DNA of 23,434 bases, from the NCBI GenBank assembly GCA_003208695.1, contig QCVY01000004.1:1-23434 (forward strand). Reading direction: 5' to 3'. Below, in pieces: positions 7,073 to 15,343 of the stretch. Both the position numbers and the translations under genes were made by a program. Position 1 is the stretch's first letter. Each line of letters begins with the position of its first letter. The notes below the pieces were generated by a model that saw only the letters and a program-made list of their open reading frames with translations, ran no database searches and was not told the origin of the DNA. The stretch comes from Prochlorococcus sp. AG-686-P16. Lineage in GTDB: Bacteria > Cyanobacteriota > Cyanobacteriia > PCC-6307 > Cyanobiaceae.

Positions 7073-7669
7073 ATGAATATTTTAATCATATTGATAAGCT
7101 ATTTTTTAGGATCACTGCCAACAGGATTCTTATTTGGTAAATTTCTAAAAAATATTGATTTAAGACTAATAGGATCTGGATCAACCGGAGCAACAAATGT
7201 TTTAAGAAACGTGGGTAAATGGCCGGCTTTTTTTGTTTTTATTATTGATGTAGGCAAAGGTCTAATTGCTGTAAAGATTGCTCAATATTATACAAATCAA
7301 AACTTTTTTGAAGTTTTAGCAGGGATTTCTGCTATTGCAGGACATATATGGCCAATATGGTTAAAAGGAAAAGGTGGGAAGGCAGTAGCTACTGGTTTAG
7401 GAATGTTTATTGCTCTTTCCTGGAAAGTAGGATTTGCATCACTGGGGATTTTTTTAATAATTCTTGCAAAGTCTAAGATTGTCTCTTTATCAAGTATCTC
7501 AGCTGCAATTTTTTTACCACTTTTGATGTTTTTGGATATTGGAGTTACTAATCAACCTTACTTCTTAATTAGTTTAGTTGTATCAATATTAGTTATTTGG
7601 AAGCATAGAACAAATATTAGAAGATTACTTAAAGGAGAAGAATCAAAGATAAATGACGTTAATAAATAG
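7073..7669 (+). CDS. plsY: Glycerol-3-phosphate acyltransferase PlsY
   Basis: An integral membrane enzyme that transfers acyl from acyl-phosphate (made by PlsX) to sn-glycerol-3-phosphate, the first step of phosphatidate and membrane lipid synthesis. The 198 residues contain about five hydrophobic helices. The conserved motifs are GSGSTGATNVLR (34-45), GHIWPIW (90-96) followed by KGKGGKAVATG (98-108), and the C-terminal KHRTNIRRLLKGEE. Length is normal. The ATG is 5 bases after the DUF3086 stop, so it is probably the last gene of the plus-strand run. Its last 11 bases overlap the 3' end of convergent pyrF, so each mRNA tail is complementary to the other. Confidence 0.95.
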   Translation: MNILIILISYFLGSLPTGFLFGKFLKNIDLRLIGSGSTGATNVLRNVGKWPAFFVFIIDVGKGLIAVKIAQYYTNQNFFEVLAGISAIAGHIWPIWLKGKGGKAVATGLGMFIALSWKVGFASLGIFLIILAKSKIVSLSSISAAIFLPLLMFLDIGVTNQPYFLISLVVSILVIWKHRTNIRRLLKGEESKINDVNK

Positions 7670-8378
7670 AATCACAGATGTCAATAAAAGCCTTTTGGGG
7701 ATCTTTGGCTTTAGTAATAGCTCTTCCAATAACCAACTTAGAAGCTCCATTCCTTATCGCTTCATGAGGATTCATTATTCTATTTTGATCATCTTTTTTT
7801 TGAATCTTTGTCTTAATACCAGGTGTAATTAATTCGAAATTATTTTTATAAATTGATCTCAATATCTTTGCCTCCCATGGGGAACAAACGCATCCATCTA
7901 ATCCAGCATTAAAAGATAACTTTGCAAGCCTGACAACATTATCCTCAATCGAGTTTTCTCTATCAAGATCAGTTTGGAATTCTTCACTAGATAAGCTAGT
8001 TAAAACAGTTATCCCTACAACATAAGGGGCCTTTACTGTCGCTATTTTTGCTCCTTCTAAAGATGCATTTTTTGATGCGGTGAGAGCTTTAGAACCTGCT
8101 GAAGCATGAATAGAAATAATATCAACTCCTAGTTTTGATACCTCATAACAAGCAGCACTCATAGTATTTGGAATATCGTGAAATTTAAGATCTAAGAAAA
8201 CTTTTTTATTTAAATCTTTCAAAATTTTAATTACACTTGGTCCATTCCTTGTGAATAGTTCTAAACCAACTTTTACCCATTTAATATTGGGACATCTATC
8301 TAGTAATAGTTTTGCTTGATGTATATCTAATCCGTCAATAGCCAATATTATTTTCTCTTCTGAGTTAATTATATTCAT
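7659..8378 (-). CDS. pyrF: Orotidine 5'-phosphate decarboxylase
   Basis: Converts OMP to UMP, the last step of pyrimidine synthesis; cytoplasmic dimer with a TIM-barrel fold. Of 239 residues, the catalytic D-x-K-x-x-D motif is at D63-K65-D68 (DLKFHDIPNT), VKVGLELF is at 36-43, and the phosphate-binding C-terminal strand is LVIGRAIT. Length is that of bacterial group I enzymes. The ATG start lies 5 bases downstream of the tyrS stop, so it is translated from the DUF1825-tyrS-pyrF transcript. The 3' end overlaps convergent plsY by 11 bases. No terminator is visible at the junction. All catalytic residues are intact. Confidence 0.96.
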   Translation of the reverse strand: MNIINSEEKIILAIDGLDIHQAKLLLDRCPNIKWVKVGLELFTRNGPSVIKILKDLNKKVFLDLKFHDIPNTMSAACYEVSKLGVDIISIHASAGSKALTASKNASLEGAKIATVKAPYVVGITVLTSLSSEEFQTDLDRENSIEDNVVRLAKLSFNAGLDGCVCSPWEAKILRSIYKNNFELITPGIKTKIQKKDDQNRIMNPHEAIRNGASKLVIGRAITKAKDPQKAFIDICDSIY

Positions 8379-8383
8379 TTATT

Positions 8384-9622
8384 TTAAGTCTCAAACCTTT
8401 TAATTATTTTTTTGCCAATTTGCAAAATTTTACCGGATAAATCTTCTTTTGAATCAAAAACAAGATCTGGATTTACTAATTTATTGCTATCTATTTTTAC
8501 ACCTCCACCTCTAATGGATCTTTTTGATTCGCTACTAGATTTAAATAATTTTAATGAGCTTAATAAATAAAAAAACTTTACAGGAAAAACTATTTCTTTA
8601 AAAGAAAGTATTGGAATCTCTCCAACTTTTTCTTTGAGTCCTAAAAAAAGTTTTTCACAATTAGATTGTGCTCTTAATGCTTCTTCACGCCCATGGTATA
8701 AAGATGTTACTTCCAAGGCCATGAGTCTTTGCAAATCTCGAGGATTATTTTCTTTAAGGAGAGTTAAATCTAATTCTGTAAGCAATTCAAAATAGGATGA
8801 AATAATATTATCTGGAACTTTTTCTAGTTTTGAATACATCGATAGTGAATCCTCCATCAAACCAACAGTATTCGATTCTGATTTACTCATTTTTTTAATT
8901 CCATCCAATCCAGTTAAAATTGGAAGCAATATTCCATACTGTGGTTCTTGTTTAAAGTGTCTTTGCAAATCTCTTCCTATTGCAATATTAAATTTCTGAT
9001 CTGTGCCCCCAAGTTCAATATCTGAATTCACTACCACTGAATCATAGCCTTGAAGTAATGGGTATAGAAATTCATGTAATGCAATCGGGGTTTGAGAATT
9101 ATATCTTTTATTAAATTCTTCCTTAGCTAGCATCTGACTAACAGTAGTGCTTCCCATTAATTCAATAATTGAATTTAAGTTGAGATTTTTTAACCATTCG
9201 CTATTGTATCGAATTTCTATCTTATCTTTAGAATCAAAATCTAGAATAGAATCATCGGAAGATTTACCCATCCCAAGTTGATTTAAATATGTTTTGGAGT
9301 TTTCCTTAACCTCTTCTTCTGATAATTGAACTCTGGTTTTATTTTTTCCAGTTGGATCTCCTATTTGTGCAGTAAAGTCTCCAATTATTAGTACAGCAAC
9401 ATGACCATTATCTTGGAATGCTCTGAGTTTTCTAAATAATATGCTGTGACCAAGATGAATATCAGTTCCAGTTGGATCTATCCCAAGCTTCACCCTTAAT
9501 TTTCTTTTGTTTTTATTTGCATCATGAATTTTATATGCAAGCGTTTGTTCTGAATTTTTGAGTGGGAATGATTCTTCAATTCCTCTGATTAGCCATTTTG
9601 GTAATTCAAATTTTTGTACCAT
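8384..9622 (-). CDS. tyrS: Tyrosyl-tRNA synthetase
   Basis: Class I aminoacyl-tRNA synthetase charging tRNA-Tyr. Of 412 residues, the HIGH-type signature is HLGHS (56-60), preceded by KLGIDPTGTD. The KMSKS loop is at 244-248, and GGTDQKFNIAIGRDLQ (205-220) helps form the tyrosine pocket. An S4-like RNA-binding domain occupies about 345-410 (KRSIRGGGVKIDSNK). The long form with KMSKS at about 245 matches the TyrZ-like group found in many cyanobacteria. The start is ATG, 20 bases after the DUF1825 gene; pyrF follows after 5 bases. No sign of a T-box leader is seen, and in this operon position none would be expected. Confidence 0.96.
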   Translation of the reverse strand: MVQKFELPKWLIRGIEESFPLKNSEQTLAYKIHDANKNKRKLRVKLGIDPTGTDIHLGHSILFRKLRAFQDNGHVAVLIIGDFTAQIGDPTGKNKTRVQLSEEEVKENSKTYLNQLGMGKSSDDSILDFDSKDKIEIRYNSEWLKNLNLNSIIELMGSTTVSQMLAKEEFNKRYNSQTPIALHEFLYPLLQGYDSVVVNSDIELGGTDQKFNIAIGRDLQRHFKQEPQYGILLPILTGLDGIKKMSKSESNTVGLMEDSLSMYSKLEKVPDNIISSYFELLTELDLTLLKENNPRDLQRLMALEVTSLYHGREEALRAQSNCEKLFLGLKEKVGEIPILSFKEIVFPVKFFYLLSSLKLFKSSSESKRSIRGGGVKIDSNKLVNPDLVFDSKEDLSGKILQIGKKIIKRFET

Positions 9623-9642
9623 AAAAAATAAATTCTAGAAAA

Positions 9643-9966
9643 TTAGGAAGTTTGATCAAGTTCTTTCTTCATTCTTATCAAGGTTTTATTCATTTGATCG
9701 AACATTTGATCTGGAGTAATCCCAAATTGACTCAACTGCGTTTTTAATTGTTCTACAGTCATTTTAGCTTGAAAATCTTCTGACAATTCAAATCTTTTCA
9801 TGAAAACCTTATAACGATCCATAAGTGTCTCCATTTTTTTTATAAACATTTTTTTCCCTTCTCTATCAAATTTTCCATAATCAGTACCAACTTTCATAAG
9901 ATCTTGATAATCTGTAAAAAGCTTTTTTGCTTCTTCTTGTACTATATCTGACTCGAAAAAGCTCAT
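9643..9966 (-). CDS. DUF1825 family protein
   Basis: A small cyanobacterial protein (107 residues) of DUF1825, function unknown. It begins MSFFESDIVQEEAKKLFTDY and is predicted to be almost all helical, rich in Lys, Glu, Phe and Met, with no membrane segment or signal peptide. Invariant-looking features are the DYGKFDREGKKMFI segment (29-42) and MERLF-like hydrophobic heptads after it. It is the first gene of the minus-strand run toward tyrS and pyrF. No Shine-Dalgarno is seen, only an A/T-rich leader. The ATG at 9966 is preferred because the family starts with this motif. Confidence 0.8.
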   Translation of the reverse strand: MSFFESDIVQEEAKKLFTDYQDLMKVGTDYGKFDREGKKMFIKKMETLMDRYKVFMKRFELSEDFQAKMTVEQLKTQLSQFGITPDQMFDQMNKTLIRMKKELDQTS

Positions 9967-10115
9967 TTTTTTTTTAAGTTAACTCATTTTTACTTCCTTA
10001 CCAAGATAACAAAAATCTTTTGAATTGATTACAAGATTAATAATTTTTTAGTTTAAAAATAAATATTTGAATAATCTAAACTCATAATTAAAATTCTAAA
10101 ACATATTAAATACAT
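9967..10115. promoter_or_regulatory. Divergent intergenic region between DUF1825 and the GIY-YIG gene
   Basis: 149 bases of very A+T-rich DNA that must hold promoters in both directions. I see two weak 6-bp inverted repeats: AATCTT / AAGATT around 10015-10040, and AGTTTA / TAAACT around 10050-10082. I cannot place either promoter with confidence, and no gene or structured RNA is evident. Confidence 0.35.
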
Positions 10116-10727
10116 TTGGAAAACTCTGATTTAGATAATATTTCAAAGAAAAATAAGCAATTTGAGTTATTTAGCTCCTCAGTAGATACTTCAAGTTATC
10201 TGCCTTTCTCAAATAATCTCAAAGTTAGAAGTAAAACCTTAATTACCTGGCGAAATAGAATTTCTTATTATCAATCTAAAATTGTAGAAGATAACCAAAA
10301 TAACATTTTTCAACAATCGATAATTCCCGAGAACCATAATATTCATCATGCAAGAATTAATCCCTTTTCATTACAGGGATTATCGTTAAATTTTTGGAGA
10401 ACAAATCAATACGTACATAACGGTCCAGCCATGTATTTTGTAATTGATACAATGGGTAGTTCTCAAATAATTCTTTATATAGGGGAAACCAATTCAGCTA
10501 ATAAAAGATGGAAAGGTGAGCACGACTGCAAAAATTACCTTAGTAACTATAAAGAAGCGTTAGCATATAACAATCTGACTAATCAGTTAGATATACGTTT
10601 TTTTTTAGATGTACCCAAAGAAGCTAAATTAAGACGTAGATTAGAACAGAAACTAATATATTTATGGATGCCACCATTTAATAAAGAAACTAGAGATAGG
10701 TGGTCAACTACATTTACAAACAATTAA
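10116..10727 (+). CDS. GIY-YIG nuclease-fold protein, cyanobacterial stand-alone
   Basis: A 203-residue protein whose C-terminal half (about 106-195) matches a GIY-YIG nuclease domain. The GIY strand is MYFVIDT (106-112), followed by ILYIGET (119-125) with the YIG triplet at 121-123. A helix with the expected catalytic arginine follows (NKRWKGEHDC, R131), then RRLEQKLIYLW with glutamate E177, and the asparagine in PPFNK (N189). Residues 1-100 match nothing I know. The start is TTG, because an in-frame TAA lies 9 bases upstream and the first internal Met is at 106, inside the domain. It stands 23 bases upstream of pepA and could share its transcript. Not UvrC or a homing enzyme by size and context. 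The role is unknown; DNA cleavage is inferred from the fold only. Confidence 0.75.
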   Translation: MENSDLDNISKKNKQFELFSSSVDTSSYLPFSNNLKVRSKTLITWRNRISYYQSKIVEDNQNNIFQQSIIPENHNIHHARINPFSLQGLSLNFWRTNQYVHNGPAMYFVIDTMGSSQIILYIGETNSANKRWKGEHDCKNYLSNYKEALAYNNLTNQLDIRFFLDVPKEAKLRRRLEQKLIYLWMPPFNKETRDRWSTTFTNN

Positions 10728-10750
10728 AAATTAATTTAATCTTTTAAACA

Positions 10751-12226
10751 ATGCAATTTTCAACTTTCCAACAAGATCTTAATACTTGGCAGGGCTCTAC
10801 ATTAATATTTGGAATTGTTGAGGAGGATCTTAAGAATCAATTAGAAAAAATTGATTTCATTATTGATTCAAAGTTATTACAAGAAAAAATCAATCAAAAA
10901 AAGTTCAAGGGAGAAAAAGGGAAGATATTAAACTTCGATTTTTTTGATCAAAGATTGCAAACTCTAAAGATTATTGGTCTTGGAGAAAGCAAAAATATAA
11001 ACAGTACTGATATTAAAAATTCTCTAGCGGATGTAATAAGAAAAAGTGCTGATAAAGAAGAAAAAATTAGTATCTTATTTCCTTGGGAATTAATAAATTC
11101 TGAAGAAGAAATTCAATCATTTGTAGAATCAGCAAGATTATCAGCCTACAAAGATAATCGATTCAATAGCAAAAGAGATGATAAAAAAGTTCTTAAAGAA
11201 ATTGAATTTTTGAATTTAAATAAATTTAAAAATATAAGCTTCAATGAAACGGAATATATTTGTGAAGGCGTTGAGCTGGCAAGGAGGCTTGTAGCTGCTC
11301 CCCCTAATAGTCTTACTCCACTAGAGATGTCTATACAAGCCTCAAAAATTGCTAAAGACCATGGTTTAGAGATTAAAATTCTTGAAAAAAATGAATGTGA
11401 AGATTTAGGTATGGGTGCATATTTAGCAGTAGCTAAAGGTTCTGATTTAGAACCTAAATTTATACATTTAACTTTAAAGTCGAAAAGTCCTGTGAAAGAA
11501 AAGATTGCATTAGTAGGTAAAGGTTTAACCTTTGATTCTGGAGGTTACAACCTAAAGGTTGGAGCTTCCCAAATTGAAATGATGAAATATGATATGGGTG
11601 GGAGCGCTGCAGTTCTTGGAGCTGCCAAAGCACTCGGAGCTATAAAACCAGATGGCTTAGAAATTCACTTTATTGTGGCAGCTTGTGAGAATATGATAAA
11701 TGGATCAGCTGTACATCCTGGAGATGTTATAAAAGCATCAAATGGCAAGACAATTGAAATAAATAATACTGATGCTGAGGGTAGGCTTACATTGGCCGAT
11801 GCATTAACCTATGCATCTAATCTAAAACCCGATTCAATAATTGATCTTGCTACTTTAACTGGTGCAATTGTTGTCGCATTAGGAAATGATGTAGCCGGTT
11901 TTTGGACCAATAACAAAATGATGGCAAAGGACTTAAAAATAGCATCATCCCAAGCTGGAGAAGCATTATGGCAAATGCCCTTACAAAAATCTTATAAAGA
12001 TGGTCTGAAGTCACATATTGCCGACATGAAAAATACTGGGCCAAGGGCTGGTGGATCCATAACAGCTGCATTATTTTTAGAGGAATTTTTTGATAGAAAT
12101 ATAAATTGGGCTCATATTGACATCGCTGGAACTTGTTGGACTGACAAAAATAAAGGTATTCATCCATCAGGAGCTACAGGATATGGAGTTAAAACTTTAG
12201 TTCAATGGATTAAAAATAAAAGATGA
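10751..12226 (+). CDS. pepA: Leucyl aminopeptidase (M17, cytosol aminopeptidase)
   Basis: Cytoplasmic two-metal aminopeptidase that releases N-terminal residues from peptides, recycling amino acids. Of 491 residues, the N-terminal macro-like domain covers about 1-165 and the catalytic domain 170-490. Visible active-site residues are K257 and D262 in GKGLTFDSGGYNLK, the catalytic K269, D281 in KYDMGG, and D341, E343 and R345 in the family signature NTDAEGRLTL. All are intact and length is normal. The ATG is 23 bases after the GIY-YIG gene. The stop is 12 bases from the convergent msrA stop, with only an A/T-rich gap and no clear terminator. Some E. coli homologues also bind DNA; nothing here tests that. 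Confidence 0.95.
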   Translation: MQFSTFQQDLNTWQGSTLIFGIVEEDLKNQLEKIDFIIDSKLLQEKINQKKFKGEKGKILNFDFFDQRLQTLKIIGLGESKNINSTDIKNSLADVIRKSADKEEKISILFPWELINSEEEIQSFVESARLSAYKDNRFNSKRDDKKVLKEIEFLNLNKFKNISFNETEYICEGVELARRLVAAPPNSLTPLEMSIQASKIAKDHGLEIKILEKNECEDLGMGAYLAVAKGSDLEPKFIHLTLKSKSPVKEKIALVGKGLTFDSGGYNLKVGASQIEMMKYDMGGSAAVLGAAKALGAIKPDGLEIHFIVAACENMINGSAVHPGDVIKASNGKTIEINNTDAEGRLTLADALTYASNLKPDSIIDLATLTGAIVVALGNDVAGFWTNNKMMAKDLKIASSQAGEALWQMPLQKSYKDGLKSHIADMKNTGPRAGGSITAALFLEEFFDRNINWAHIDIAGTCWTDKNKGIHPSGATGYGVKTLVQWIKNKR

Positions 12227-12238
12227 GAAAAAAAATAA

Positions 12239-12841
12239 TTATTCAGACCAAACATTAATTGATCTAGCATTTTCTTTCCATAATTTATCCAATTGCTGAT
12301 CTCTTCCACAAGAGAATCTATAGAACTTATATTTTAATTCATTTCTATTAGCAAAATCCTGATGATATGCCTCCGCTTCCCAGAACTGACTTTTTGGTTT
12401 TAGCTCAACATTAATTTTCTCTAAATTAACCCCTAATTCCTTTGAAGCAGAAAGGAGAGATTTGCTGGCTTCATTCTTTTCCTCTGAATTTTCAAAGAAG
12501 ATGACTGGCCTATAAGAATCTCCTCTGTCACAAAATTGGCCTCCAGCATCAAGTGGGTCAATATTTCTAAAATATAACCTATATATTTCTGCTAAAGATA
12601 CTACTTCTGAATCATAATTTACTAAAACAACTTCTTGATGCCCATTATGATTTTCATAAGAAGGTTTTTGTAAATCCCCGCCAGAGTATCCACTAATTAC
12701 TGAGTTTATACCTCTTAACGATTCCAAATCATGTTCTAAACACCAAAAACATCCACCCGCCAGTACTACTTCGTCAGCTAAAGTATTTATAGGATTTACT
12801 AGTATTGAAAATACAATAATTAATGAGAGAACGTATTTCAT
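12239..12841 (-). CDS. msrA: Peptide methionine-S-sulfoxide reductase MsrA, with signal peptide
   Basis: Reduces the S-epimer of methionine sulfoxide in proteins. The catalytic motif GGCFWC is at 29-34 with nucleophile C31. Other family marks are GYSGG (51-55), HQEVV (68-72), CDRGDSYRP (104-112) and the C-terminal Cys C178, which probably serves as the resolving cysteine. Residues 1-22 form a clear signal peptide (Lys2, then a hydrophobic core, cleavage after Thr-Leu-Ala), so this copy probably acts in the periplasm or thylakoid lumen. It lies 16 bases downstream of lpxB as the last gene of the envelope cluster, which suits a role repairing exported proteins. It is convergent with pepA. Confidence 0.93.
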   Translation of the reverse strand: MKYVLSLIIVFSILVNPINTLADEVVLAGGCFWCLEHDLESLRGINSVISGYSGGDLQKPSYENHNGHQEVVLVNYDSEVVSLAEIYRLYFRNIDPLDAGGQFCDRGDSYRPVIFFENSEEKNEASKSLLSASKELGVNLEKINVELKPKSQFWEAEAYHQDFANRNELKYKFYRFSCGRDQQLDKLWKENARSINVWSE

Positions 12842-12857
12842 CTTTTAATTATAAACA

Positions 12858-14036
12858 TCAAATTAAAGAATTTATAATTTCTTCAGCAGCTCTTTTTACT
12901 ACACCTTCTTGACCTAACTCTTTTTTTAAATCAGCATAACCTTTTGAAATTTTTTCTTTTTCTGATTTACGATTGAGTACTCTACAGGCCTTATCATATA
13001 TTTTTTTTACCTCAAAGTCTTTTTGAACGAATTCAGGAATAATTAATTTTTTTACTAATAAATTTACTGGAGAAATAAATTTTACTTTAAAATTGAGAAT
13101 TTTTTTTGCAATAAAAGCTGTAACTCTACTTACCCTATATCCAACGATTTGTGGTATCCCATATAAAGCTAATTCCATATTTACTGTTCCTGATTTACAT
13201 AGGGCTAATTTAGTTAAAGAATAAATATAAGTTTTTAATTCTTCGATATCTTTTTGAGATACAACCTTTCCTTTAACTTTATATTTATCAAAAGCTAATT
13301 TAAATTTAGAATCAAAAACTTCTCTGCAAGAAGGAATATAAACAATGAGATTGGGATAATTTTTTTGTAATTTTCTTGCTACCTGCATAAAAACAGGTAA
13401 AACATATCTTAATTCTTGAGGTCTTGATGCTGGCATTATTAACAAGATATTTTCATTTGCTCTGAGCTTTAGAATTTTTCTAGAATCTTTTTTGGTAGGA
13501 ATTTTTTTTATCAAATCAATCATTGGATGTCCAATCCATAAAACATTTCCACCTCGTCTTTTATAAAAATTTGCTTCTTGTTTAAAAATTGCAAAAATTC
13601 TGTCCGAAAAGCTTATCAGGTCTGTCGTCGAATTGTTCCCAACTCGCCAAGCCCACTCTTGAGGGGCGATATAATAATAAATTGGGATTTTATTCTTCTC
13701 ATTTTTTAATTTTCTTCCAATTTTAATATTAGGACCCATATAGTCTATTAAGATTAAGCAATTCGGCGATAAATTTTTAAGTGATTTATAAAATTTTTTT
13801 TGTATTTGAATTGTTGGAATAATGAGTGGCAAAGCCTCCCAAATACCAATGGCACTTAAAGATGTAGTATCTTGAAAAATTTTTACACCCTCTTCTCGCA
13901 TCCTTTCTCCACCCAAGCCACATATTTCTAAATCAACCAAACGTTTTTTAGCTTCATTAAATAATGCATTAGCTAATAAACTTCCATGTAAATCTCCTGA
14001 CACCTCCCCAGTGCTTATGAATATCTTTCTATTCAT
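12858..14036 (-). CDS. lpxB: Lipid-A-disaccharide synthase
   Basis: Glycosyltransferase family 19 enzyme that joins UDP-2,3-diacylglucosamine and lipid X into the lipid A disaccharide at the inner membrane. The 392 residues are close to the usual length. The N-terminal signature is STGEVSGDLHGSLLANAL (8-25). IDYMGPNIKIGRKLK, YYIAPQEWAWR and IGHPMIDL are conserved stretches of the first half. LIMPASRPQELRYVLPVFM and CKSGTVNMELALYGIPQIVGY form the donor-binding C-terminal half. The ATG overlaps the lpxA stop by 4 bases (ATGA), so translation is probably coupled. All expected regions are present. Confidence 0.96.
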   Translation of the reverse strand: MNRKIFISTGEVSGDLHGSLLANALFNEAKKRLVDLEICGLGGERMREEGVKIFQDTTSLSAIGIWEALPLIIPTIQIQKKFYKSLKNLSPNCLILIDYMGPNIKIGRKLKNEKNKIPIYYYIAPQEWAWRVGNNSTTDLISFSDRIFAIFKQEANFYKRRGGNVLWIGHPMIDLIKKIPTKKDSRKILKLRANENILLIMPASRPQELRYVLPVFMQVARKLQKNYPNLIVYIPSCREVFDSKFKLAFDKYKVKGKVVSQKDIEELKTYIYSLTKLALCKSGTVNMELALYGIPQIVGYRVSRVTAFIAKKILNFKVKFISPVNLLVKKLIIPEFVQKDFEVKKIYDKACRVLNRKSEKEKISKGYADLKKELGQEGVVKRAAEEIINSLI

Positions 14037-14863
14037 AAATTAATTGAAGGCATTGGTCCTCTTCTTTTGTTAGATATTGAATCTTTTAGAAAATTACATA
14101 GTTTGCTAGAAGAAAAGTCTAATTCTTCTTTCATCGCTATTTCCAATGATATAGAAATTACATCTTTCGACTTAAATAATAAATTCCAGGTATTTTGCAA
14201 TAATTTTAAATCAAACTCTTTATTTCCCATTAACCCACTTCTTTTAATTCCTACCCTATTTAAACCTCTCAATCTACCAGGATGTCCCTCTGCTAAGCAA
14301 AAAGGAGGTACATCTCTGTCTACCCTAGTCATTCCACCTATCATTGCTAGATATCCAACATGTACAAATTGATGGATACCTAAACAACCTCCAATAATTG
14401 CATTATCTTCAACTTTTACATGACCGGCAACCTGGACACTATTTGATAAAACAATTCCATTACCAATTTCACAATTATGACCAATATGTGTATAAGCCAT
14501 TAATAAATTATTATTACCTATAATCGTTTTTTCACCTTCATCAGTAGCCTTATTAATAGTTACACATTCTCTAAAAGTATTATTGTCCCCAATAATTACC
14601 TCTGAAGATGCACCCTTATATTTAAGGTCTTGTGGCTCAAGTCCAATGAAAACGTTTGGGAAAACTTTATTATTTTTACCTATTCTAGTTTTCCCTTCAA
14701 TAACAGCATTAGGACCTATCTGAGTACCTGAATCTATTACAACGTTTGGTCCAATAATAGCTCCACCAGAAATAGAAACTCCATCATATAATTCTGCACT
14801 TGGATCAACAAACGCATTTGGATGAACTATTGCACCTTTAAAATTTGTATTTTTAATCTCCAT
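14033..14863 (-). CDS. lpxA: UDP-N-acetylglucosamine acyltransferase
   Basis: Catalyses the first step of lipid A synthesis, transfer of 3-hydroxyacyl from ACP to UDP-GlcNAc; cytoplasmic trimer. Left-handed beta-helix hexapeptide repeats cover roughly the first 190 residues (IVHPNAFVDPSAELYDGVSI and following). The active-site segment YTHIGHNCEIGNG carries the catalytic histidine, and IHQFVHVG and AEGHPGRLRGLNRVGIKR follow. The helical C-terminal domain closes the protein. I start at the ATG at 14863, 4 bases after the fabZ stop (276 residues). The frame also has a TTG at 14875 that overlaps fabZ by 8 bases and adds four residues. The lpxB start overlaps the stop codon. Confidence 0.95.
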   Translation of the reverse strand: MEIKNTNFKGAIVHPNAFVDPSAELYDGVSISGGAIIGPNVVIDSGTQIGPNAVIEGKTRIGKNNKVFPNVFIGLEPQDLKYKGASSEVIIGDNNTFRECVTINKATDEGEKTIIGNNNLLMAYTHIGHNCEIGNGIVLSNSVQVAGHVKVEDNAIIGGCLGIHQFVHVGYLAMIGGMTRVDRDVPPFCLAEGHPGRLRGLNRVGIKRSGLMGNKEFDLKLLQNTWNLLFKSKDVISISLEIAMKEELDFSSSKLCNFLKDSISNKRRGPMPSINL

Positions 14864-14867
14864 GTTT

Positions 14868-15326
14868 TTAATCAACTAATGAAAACATTAATTCGCCTGA
14901 GCAAACCAACTTCCCATCAACATGAGCTTCACCTTTTACTTTCCCAAATCTTTTTCTTTTTATACTTAATAATTCGCAAGTAATTACTAATTGGTCTCCA
15001 GGGACGACTGGTCTTCTAAATTTGACATTATTAATACCTGCAAATACAAAAAGTCCTTTGGGAAGGTCAGGCATTTGAGTTACGATTACTCCCCCTACTT
15101 GAGCCATTGATTCAACAATAAGCACCCCAGGCATTAACGGTCTCTCTGGGAAATGACCCTGAAATTGAGGCTCATTTATAGTCACATTTTTCAATGCAAC
15201 GGCTTTTTTACCCGGGATATGTTCTATAACTCTATCTAAAAGAGCGAAAGGAAATCTATGAGGCAAAAGACCCAATATTTCCTCAGAAGATAGTTGATTA
15301 TTTTTACTCGATAATTGTTGTTCCAA
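14868..15326 (-). CDS. fabZ: (3R)-hydroxyacyl-ACP dehydratase FabZ
   Basis: Hot-dog-fold dehydratase of type II fatty acid synthesis. It acts on the same 3-hydroxyacyl-ACP pool that LpxA and LpxD draw on, which explains its place between lpxC and lpxA. Of 152 residues, LLPHRFPFALLDRV (20-33) and GHFPERPLMPGVLIVESMAQ (57-76) carry the catalytic H58 and E72. The start is TTG at 15326; no ATG precedes the conserved LLPHRFPF, and a TTG at codon 18 would trim the N-terminus. No Shine-Dalgarno is evident in the 17-base gap after lpxC. The lpxA ATG is 4 bases downstream. The function is secure; the exact start is less so. Confidence 0.94.
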   Translation of the reverse strand: MEQQLSSKNNQLSSEEILGLLPHRFPFALLDRVIEHIPGKKAVALKNVTINEPQFQGHFPERPLMPGVLIVESMAQVGGVIVTQMPDLPKGLFVFAGINNVKFRRPVVPGDQLVITCELLSIKRKRFGKVKGEAHVDGKLVCSGELMFSLVD

Positions 15327-15343
15327 AACTTAAGAAAATAAAG

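Noticed and set aside
9980..10010. HLR1-like TTAC direct repeat (RpaB site) before DUF1825
   Set aside because: The two TTAC units are about 8 bases apart and imperfect; the HLR1 spacing I know is about 12.
11850..12167. 105-codon minus-strand frame inside pepA
   Set aside because: Antisense to the catalytic part of PepA; composition rich in Gln, His and Cys as expected of a shadow frame.
14067..14372. 101-codon open frame on the plus strand inside lpxA
   Set aside because: It lies wholly antisense to an intact, well-conserved gene, has no ribosome-binding site and shows no domain; a codon-bias shadow.
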